Source of the DNA: JBPCPM01 sp050999155
GTDB taxonomy: Bacteria; Actinomycetota; Thermoleophilia; Solirubrobacterales; 70-9
Assembly: GCA_050999155.1 (NCBI GenBank)
Contig: JBPCPM010000076.1
Location: forward strand, 1-9,752
Direction: 5' to 3'
DNA: 9,752 bases
Positions 5,340 to 9,752 of this stretch are shown here, piece by piece (position 1 is the first letter of the stretch; every line of letters starts with the position of its first letter). The notes beneath the pieces were generated by a model, which worked only from the letters and a program-made list of their open reading frames with translations, had not been told where the DNA came from and did not search any database. Both the position numbers and the translations under genes were made by a program.

Positions 5340-7055
5340 GTGACCGAGACCCCGTCGGCCCCTGTCCGTCTCGACCCCGAGGCCCGCACGCGCTCGCTGC
5401 GCCGTATGGCCGAGCAGCCGTTCGACGTCGTCGTCATCGGCGGGGGCGTCGTCGGAGCCGGTGCGGCCCTCGACGCCGCCGCCCGGGGCCTGTCGGTCGC
5501 GGTCGTCGAGCAGCGCGACTGGGCGGCCGGGACCTCGAGCCGCTCGAGCAAGCTGATCCACGGGGGCCTGCGGTACCTGGAGCAGTTCGAGTTCGGCCTC
5601 GTGCGCGAAGCGCTGCGTGAACGCGAGCTGCTGCACACGCGGCTCGCCCCGCACCTGGTGACGCCGGTCTCGTTCCTGTACCCGTTGCGCGAGCCGCTCG
5701 TCGATCGTCTCTACGTCGGTGCCGGCATCGCCCTGTACGACTTCATCGGGGGAGCGCGGCACCTGCCCCGCCACCGCCACCTCACCCGCCGGGGCACCCT
5801 GAAGCTGTGCCCCGGGCTGGCCGACGACAACCTCCACGGCGCTATTCGCTACTACGACTGTCAGGTCGACGACGCGCGCCACACGCTGGCCGTGGCCCGC
5901 ACCGCCGCCCGCTTCGGCGCGGCGATGGCCACCAGCGTCCGGGCCACGGGGTTCATGCGCGAGGGAGAGCGCGTGGTCGGCGTCCAGGCCACGGATCTCG
6001 AGAGCGGCCAAGAGCTGGAGATCGCCGCCGGCCAGGTGATCAACGCCACCGGGGTGTGGACCGACGACGTGCAGAAGATGGCCGGGCGCGGACGGATCCA
6101 CGTCCAGGCCTCCAAGGGCATCCACCTCATCGTGCCGCGCGACCGCATCGCGTCGGATACCGGCATCCTGCTGCGGACCGAGACGAGCGTGCTGTTCGTG
6201 ATCCCGTGGGGACGACACTGGATCATCGGCACCACCGACACCGCGTGGGAGCTCGACCTCGCCCATCCGGCGGCCAGCCGGGCGGACATCGACTACGTGC
6301 TCGGCAAGGTCAACGAGGCCCTGGCCCAGGAGCTCACCCACGCCGACGTGGAAGGTGTGTACGCCGGGCTGCGGCCCCTGCTCAGCGGGGAGTCGGCCGC
6401 CACCAGCGCGCTGAGTCGCGAGCACGCCGTTTCCCAGCCGGTCCCGGGCCTGACCACGGTCGCGGGGGGCAAGTACACGACATACCGGGTGATGGCGGCC
6501 GACGCGGTCGACTCGGCCGGCCGAGGCCTCGACCGGTCGGTCCCGCCGAGCCCGACCCGCCACATCCCCCTCTCGGGCGCCGACGGCTTCCCCGCGTTGT
6601 GGAACCGGCGCCACACCATCGCTGCCGAGGCGGAGCTTCATGTGGCTCGTGTCGAGCACCTCCTGCGCCGCCACGGGTCGAACATCTTCGAGCTCCTCGC
6701 GCTGCTGGCCGAGCGTCCCGAGCTGCGCGAGCCGGTGCCGGGCGCGGACGACTACCTGGCCCTCGAGGCCGTGTACGCCGTCACCCACGAGGGGGCGCTG
6801 CACCTCGACGACGTGCTCACCCGCCGCACGCACATCTCGATCGAGGCCTGGGACCGGGGCCTGGCTGCCGCCGAGGTGGTCGGCGAGCTGATGGCCGAGG
6901 TGCTGGGCTGGAGCGCCGAACGTACCGAGCGCGAGGTCACCCACTACCAGGCCCGCGTCGGCGCCGAACGCTTCTCCCAGCGCCAGCACGACGACGCGAC
7001 GGCCGACGCGGCACGGCTCGGTGCGCCGGACGTCCGCCGCGGCGCCCCCGCGTAG
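5340..7055 (+). CDS. glpD: FAD-dependent glycerol-3-phosphate dehydrogenase
   Basis: 571 residues, the usual GlpD length. The enzyme oxidises sn-glycerol 3-phosphate to dihydroxyacetone phosphate and passes electrons through FAD to the quinone pool at the inner face of the membrane. The FAD-binding fold opens with DVVVIGGGVVGAG (G34, G36, G39 of the dinucleotide motif), Glu57 ends the second strand and probably binds the ribose, and GTSSRSSKLIHGGLRYLE follows at 64-81, a hallmark of the family. Later blocks such as VINATGVWTDD, IIGTTDT, GLRPLL and GGKYTTYR are also family-typical. The C-terminal helical domain covers about 410-530. The GTG at 5340 gives a 27-residue lead before the first strand, similar to mycobacterial GlpD; ATG 5406 (Met23) is an alternative. 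No glpF or glpK is adjacent. Confidence 0.96.
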   Translation: MTETPSAPVRLDPEARTRSLRRMAEQPFDVVVIGGGVVGAGAALDAAARGLSVAVVEQRDWAAGTSSRSSKLIHGGLRYLEQFEFGLVREALRERELLHTRLAPHLVTPVSFLYPLREPLVDRLYVGAGIALYDFIGGARHLPRHRHLTRRGTLKLCPGLADDNLHGAIRYYDCQVDDARHTLAVARTAARFGAAMATSVRATGFMREGERVVGVQATDLESGQELEIAAGQVINATGVWTDDVQKMAGRGRIHVQASKGIHLIVPRDRIASDTGILLRTETSVLFVIPWGRHWIIGTTDTAWELDLAHPAASRADIDYVLGKVNEALAQELTHADVEGVYAGLRPLLSGESAATSALSREHAVSQPVPGLTTVAGGKYTTYRVMAADAVDSAGRGLDRSVPPSPTRHIPLSGADGFPALWNRRHTIAAEAELHVARVEHLLRRHGSNIFELLALLAERPELREPVPGADDYLALEAVYAVTHEGALHLDDVLTRRTHISIEAWDRGLAAAEVVGELMAEVLGWSAERTEREVTHYQARVGAERFSQRQHDDATADAARLGAPDVRRGAPA

Positions 7056-7062
7056 AGGACAT

Positions 7063-7085
7063 CCCTACCCGGCGGCCGGATAGGG
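7063..7085. repeat. Inverted repeat between glpD and the osmoprotectant importer
   Basis: CCCTA-C-CCGG and CCGG-A-TAGGG pair over 9 of 10 positions around a CGG loop. It starts 8 bases after the glpD stop, and its right arm contains the first five bases of the TAGGGT promoter element. As RNA it could end glpD transcripts, although no T-run follows; as DNA it could be an operator covering the importer promoter. Confidence 0.55.
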
Positions 7086-7086
7086 T
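7081..7086 (+). promoter_or_regulatory. Putative -10 box of a leaderless promoter for the importer operon
   Basis: TAGGGT fits TANNNT and ends 8 bases before the ATG at 7095; no Shine-Dalgarno sequence is present. A possible -35, AGGACA at 7056-7061, shares GACA with the consensus at a 19-base spacing. The -10 lies inside the right arm of the inverted repeat at 7063-7085. Confidence 0.45.
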
Positions 7087-7094
7087 CCGCGGGA

Positions 7095-8312
7095 ATGGGG
7101 GGAACCGAGACGACGTCGGGGGCGCAGTCGGTCACCTTTGACGAGGTGGTAAAGCAGTACCCCGGGCAGGGCGAGCCGGCGGTGCGGAGCCTCAGTTTCG
7201 AGGTCCCCGCCGGCGAAATCTGTGTGCTTGTCGGCCCGTCCGGCTGCGGGAAGACCACCGCGCTGCGCATGGTCAACCGCATGGTCGAGCCGTCGGGTGG
7301 GGAGATCCTGATCGGCGACGAGCCGACCCGGTCGCGCAACCCCGACCAGCTGCGCCGCGAGATCGGCTACGTGATCCAGCAGATTGGCCTGTTCCCGCAC
7401 CGCACCGTGGCGCAGAACATCGGCACGGTGCCCAAGCTGCTCGGCTGGGACTCCGGCCGGACCGAGGAGCGCTCGCGCGAGCTGATTGAGGTGATGGGCC
7501 TGGATCCCGAGATGGCCGACCGCTACCCCGGACAGCTGTCCGGCGGCCAGCGCCAGCGGGTCGGCGTGGCCCGCGCCTTGGCCACCGACCCGCCGGTGAT
7601 GCTGATGGACGAGCCCTTCGGCGCGATCGACCCGGTCACCCGCGAGCGCCTGCAGAACGAGTTCCTGCGCCTCCAGGCCGACCTCGGCAAGACGATCCTG
7701 TTCGTCACCCACGACATCGACGAGGCGATCAAGATGGGCGACCGGATCGCCGTGCTCGACGTCGGCGGCCGCCTCGCCCAGTTCGCCACTCCCGCCGAGC
7801 TGCTGATGGCCCCGGCCGACGAGTTCGTCGAGAGCTTCGTCGGCTCCGACCGGGCGCTCAAGCGCCTGTCGCTGATGCGCGTCGGCGAGCTCGACCTGTG
7901 GGAGGCGCCGCTGGCCTACTCCGGCCAGCCGATGGCCGAGGCCCGCCGCAAGCTCGCAGAGGCGAGCCTTCCCCACCTGCTGGTCGTGGACGCCGAGCGC
8001 AGGCCGCTCGGCTGGGTGTCGGAGGCGGACCTCGACACCGAGTACGTCACCGACTCGCCGTCCACCAGCCCCGAGCCGCGCATCGAGGTCGACGATGTCT
8101 TGCGCGACGCGCTCAGTGATCTCCTCGGCTCCGAGACGCAGTTCGCGCCGGTCGTGGACCGCGAAGGCAAGCTCGCCGGGGTGCTGTCGGCCGAGATCAT
8201 CTCGGAGTTCCTCAACTCCTCGGAGGCCACGAGCCTGCGGGAGTCGGCGGGCGACCGGGCCGCTCTGAGCGAGCGCGAATCCGGCGGGGCACCGTCGTCG
8301 TCCGCGGGGTGA
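7095..8312 (+). CDS. opuCA: Osmoprotectant ABC importer ATPase with CBS domains (OpuCA/ProV type)
   Basis: A 405-residue ATPase that would power uptake of glycine betaine, choline, carnitine or similar compatible solutes. Walker A is GPSGCGKTT at 47-55, the signature LSGGQ at 148-152, Walker B ends in Asp172-Glu173, and the switch His is residue 206. The Q-loop region reads IQQIGLFPHRTV, typical of the ProV/OpuCA group. After about residue 255 comes a tandem CBS pair (roughly 263-313 and 320-372), which in OpuA/OpuC systems senses ionic strength or binds cyclic di-AMP. A Ser/Glu/Gly-rich tail of about 30 residues ends the protein. The ATG at 7095 fits both the domain start and the likely leaderless promoter. 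The permease starts 4 bases after its stop. The gene name follows the CBS-containing Bacillus type; substrate is not proven. Confidence 0.93.
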   Translation: MGGTETTSGAQSVTFDEVVKQYPGQGEPAVRSLSFEVPAGEICVLVGPSGCGKTTALRMVNRMVEPSGGEILIGDEPTRSRNPDQLRREIGYVIQQIGLFPHRTVAQNIGTVPKLLGWDSGRTEERSRELIEVMGLDPEMADRYPGQLSGGQRQRVGVARALATDPPVMLMDEPFGAIDPVTRERLQNEFLRLQADLGKTILFVTHDIDEAIKMGDRIAVLDVGGRLAQFATPAELLMAPADEFVESFVGSDRALKRLSLMRVGELDLWEAPLAYSGQPMAEARRKLAEASLPHLLVVDAERRPLGWVSEADLDTEYVTDSPSTSPEPRIEVDDVLRDALSDLLGSETQFAPVVDREGKLAGVLSAEIISEFLNSSEATSLRESAGDRAALSERESGGAPSSSAG

Positions 8313-8316
8313 CCCC

Positions 8317-9033
8317 ATGAGCCTGGCGTCACTCGCTGCGGTCCTGGCCCAGGTCGAGTTGCGTGACCGCTCCGAGGACTCCGGCTGCGTCGCCGACAAC
8401 GGGTGGTTCTGCTTTGGCTGGGCAGCCGACAACTTCACCAAGTACCTCGAGCCTCTCCGCGAACACGTGGTGCTCGTCGTGATCCCGGTGGCGGTCGGGT
8501 TTGCCCTCGCGCTGGCCCTCGCGGTGATCTCCCACCGCTTCCGGTGGCTGGTCCCGCCCCTGACTTTCGGCACCGGGGTGCTCTACACGATCCCCAGCCT
8601 GGCGGCCTTCTTTCTGCTGCTGCCGGTCACCGGCCGCGGGTTCGACACGGCGGCCATCGCGCTCACGGCCTACACGCTGCAGATCCTCTACCGCAACACC
8701 ATGGCCGGCCTCGACAACGTGCCCGACGGGGCCAAGGACGCAGGGCGGGGCATGGGGCTCACGCGGTGGCAGCTGCTGTGGCGCGTGGAGCTGCCGCTGG
8801 CCCTGCCGGAGATCGTGGCCGGGCTGCGGATCGCCTCGGTGACGACGGTCGGCCTCGCGGTGCTCGCGACCTTTGCCGGCGCGGGCGGCCTGGGCGACGA
8901 GATCCTGCGCGACATCACGTTCCGCACCAACGTGCTGATCGCCGGTGGGCTGGCCGTGCTGATGGCGTTTGCCATCGACGCGGTGCTCCTCGGCGCCCAG
9001 CGCCTGGCCTCGCCCTGGAAGCAGGTGGCCTGA
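8317..9033 (+). CDS. opuCB: Osmoprotectant ABC importer permease (OpuCB/ProW type)
   Basis: A 238-residue membrane protein of the binding-protein-dependent permease family. Hydrophobic segments lie near 51-71, 79-103, 111-128, 172-192 and 205-227. The EAA loop that contacts the ATPase is at about 139-158 (KDAGRGMGLTRWQLLWRVEL), followed by LPLALPEIVAGLR. The N-terminal 45 residues before the first strong segment hold Cys24 and Cys32 and the aromatic stretch GWFCFGW. It starts 4 bases after the ATPase gene and its TGA touches the GTG of the second permease, so the three genes are one transcription unit. Two separate permease subunits, as in OpuC-type systems, form the translocation channel. 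It is cytoplasmic-membrane located; ligand is inferred from the ATPase. Confidence 0.92.
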   Translation: MSLASLAAVLAQVELRDRSEDSGCVADNGWFCFGWAADNFTKYLEPLREHVVLVVIPVAVGFALALALAVISHRFRWLVPPLTFGTGVLYTIPSLAAFFLLLPVTGRGFDTAAIALTAYTLQILYRNTMAGLDNVPDGAKDAGRGMGLTRWQLLWRVELPLALPEIVAGLRIASVTTVGLAVLATFAGAGGLGDEILRDITFRTNVLIAGGLAVLMAFAIDAVLLGAQRLASPWKQVA

Positions 9034-9752
9034 GTGCCCGTCGATATTCCGTTGACGGCTCTCGGCCTGTTCGGCGACGCAATCGACTTCATCATCAACG
9101 AGCAGGAGGCCCAGACCGGCGGTGTGCAGGTTGGCGGGCTCGCTGAGGTGCTTGCCAAGACCGGGACCCACCGGTGGGTCAGCGCGCTGGCCGTGGTCGT
9201 CGCGATCGCGATCGCGCTCCCGGCGGGGCTGTGGATCGGGCACGTGGGCAAGGGCGAGGTTCTTGCCACGAGCATCTCCAACGTGGGCCGGGCTGTCCCC
9301 GAGCTGGCCCTGATCGCGCTTGCGGTCGCCTACCTGGGCATCGGCACGAAGAACCTCACGTTCGTCCTGGTGCTGCTGGCCATCCCGCCGATCCTGACCA
9401 ACACCTACGTGGCGATCCGCCAAGTCGACCGCCAGACCGTCGATGCGGCCAAGGGCGTGGGAATGAACGGGCTGGCGGTCGTCACCCGGGTCGAGATGCC
9501 GCTCGCGGTGCCGACGATCTTCGCCGGGATCCGCACGTCGGCGGTCAACGTCATCGCCACCGCGACGATAGCGCCGCTGGTCGGTGTCCTGACGCTCGGC
9601 GACTACATCCTCGGGCGCAACGTCTACGGGGATGCGGGGGTCGTCGCCGGGGCCATCTGCGTCGCCCTGCTGGCGGTGGTGGTCGAGGCATTCCTGGCCG
9701 GCCTGCAGAAGCTGCTCACCCCGCGGGCGCTGCGCAGCGCCGAGCCGGCCCG
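9034..9752 (+). CDS. opuCD: Osmoprotectant ABC importer permease, second subunit, cut by the window edge
   Basis: An open frame of 239 codons begins with GTG directly after the TGA of the first permease and continues past the right edge without a stop. Residues 1-47 form a mostly polar lead. Hydrophobic segments follow at about 48-69, 89-104, 108-122, 166-186 and 203-223. The EAA loop is at about 136-156 (VDAAKGVGMNGLAVV, then RVEMPLAVPTIFAGIR). This is the ProW/OpuC permease pattern and is a paralogue of the gene before it. The Pro/Arg/Ala-rich last residues suggest the true end is close to the edge. The GTG is chosen because it abuts the preceding stop and precedes a full domain. A substrate-binding protein gene is expected next. 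Confidence 0.9.
   Translation, partial: MPVDIPLTALGLFGDAIDFIINEQEAQTGGVQVGGLAEVLAKTGTHRWVSALAVVVAIAIALPAGLWIGHVGKGEVLATSISNVGRAVPELALIALAVAYLGIGTKNLTFVLVLLAIPPILTNTYVAIRQVDRQTVDAAKGVGMNGLAVVTRVEMPLAVPTIFAGIRTSAVNVIATATIAPLVGVLTLGDYILGRNVYGDAGVVAGAICVALLAVVVEAFLAGLQKLLTPRALRSAEPA

Noticed and set aside
5298..6989. 563-codon open frame on the minus strand opposite glpD
   Set aside because: It mirrors glpD almost completely and has no domain; shadow frame.
7065..8573. 502-codon open frame on the minus strand opposite the ATPase gene
   Set aside because: It lies opposite a clear ATPase with all motifs intact; composition is typical of a shadow.
9202..9215. Overlapping GCGATCGC palindromes
   Set aside because: They fall in a membrane segment coding for alternating Ala-Ile and are explained by codon choice.
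8329..9423. 364-codon minus-strand frame opposite the permease genes
   Set aside because: His/Arg/Asp/Gln-rich product, the reverse complement of membrane segments; no domain.

Overview
The window is about 70% GC, uses GTG as well as ATG starts, and packs genes tightly on both strands. Its products look actinobacterial: a GlpD close to the mycobacterial type, a class E sortase-type LAxTG surface anchor, and apparently leaderless promoters with TANNNT -10 boxes 6-8 bases before start codons. I infer a high-GC member of the Actinomycetota, possibly a deep-branching class such as Thermoleophilia; the sequence alone does not settle the class. There are no RNA genes, insertion sequences, phage genes or CRISPR arrays.

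Layout. (1) 175-2937 (+) encodes a large secreted Ntn-hydrolase of the penicillin acylase / acyl-homoserine-lactone acylase family. It ends in an acidic linker and a LAFTG-hydrophobic-basic tail expected to tether it to the cell wall. (2) A convergent minus-strand block runs from 5088 down to 2972: a cold-shock protein, its hairpin terminator, two small SRPBCC (Bet v1-like) proteins, and a double-hotdog acyl-CoA thioesterase-like protein. The last two genes are 25 bases apart and probably co-transcribed. A GC-rich hairpin sits in the 34-base gap between the acylase and the thioesterase. (3) A 251-base divergent intergenic region (5089-5339) separates csp from glpD. (4) 5340-7055 (+) encodes FAD-dependent glycerol-3-phosphate dehydrogenase. 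(5) 7095 to the right edge (+) holds an osmoprotectant (glycine betaine/choline/carnitine-type) ABC importer: an ATPase with a C-terminal CBS pair, one complete permease, and a second permease that runs off the window. The substrate-binding protein is expected just beyond the edge.

How they work together. The importer genes are translationally close (4-base gap, then TGA directly followed by GTG) and form one transcription unit with their own likely promoter after glpD. GlpD would feed glycerol-derived electrons to the respiratory chain, while the Opu-type system takes up compatible solutes; a stress or osmotic link between them is only inference from proximity. The SRPBCC and thioesterase proteins suggest handling of hydrophobic or acyl ligands, but no substrate can be assigned.

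I did not find a clearly new multi-gene system. The most interesting items are the apparently sortase-anchored acylase, the repeated leaderless-promoter arrangement (best supported before 175 and 7095), and the inverted repeat overlapping the importer promoter.
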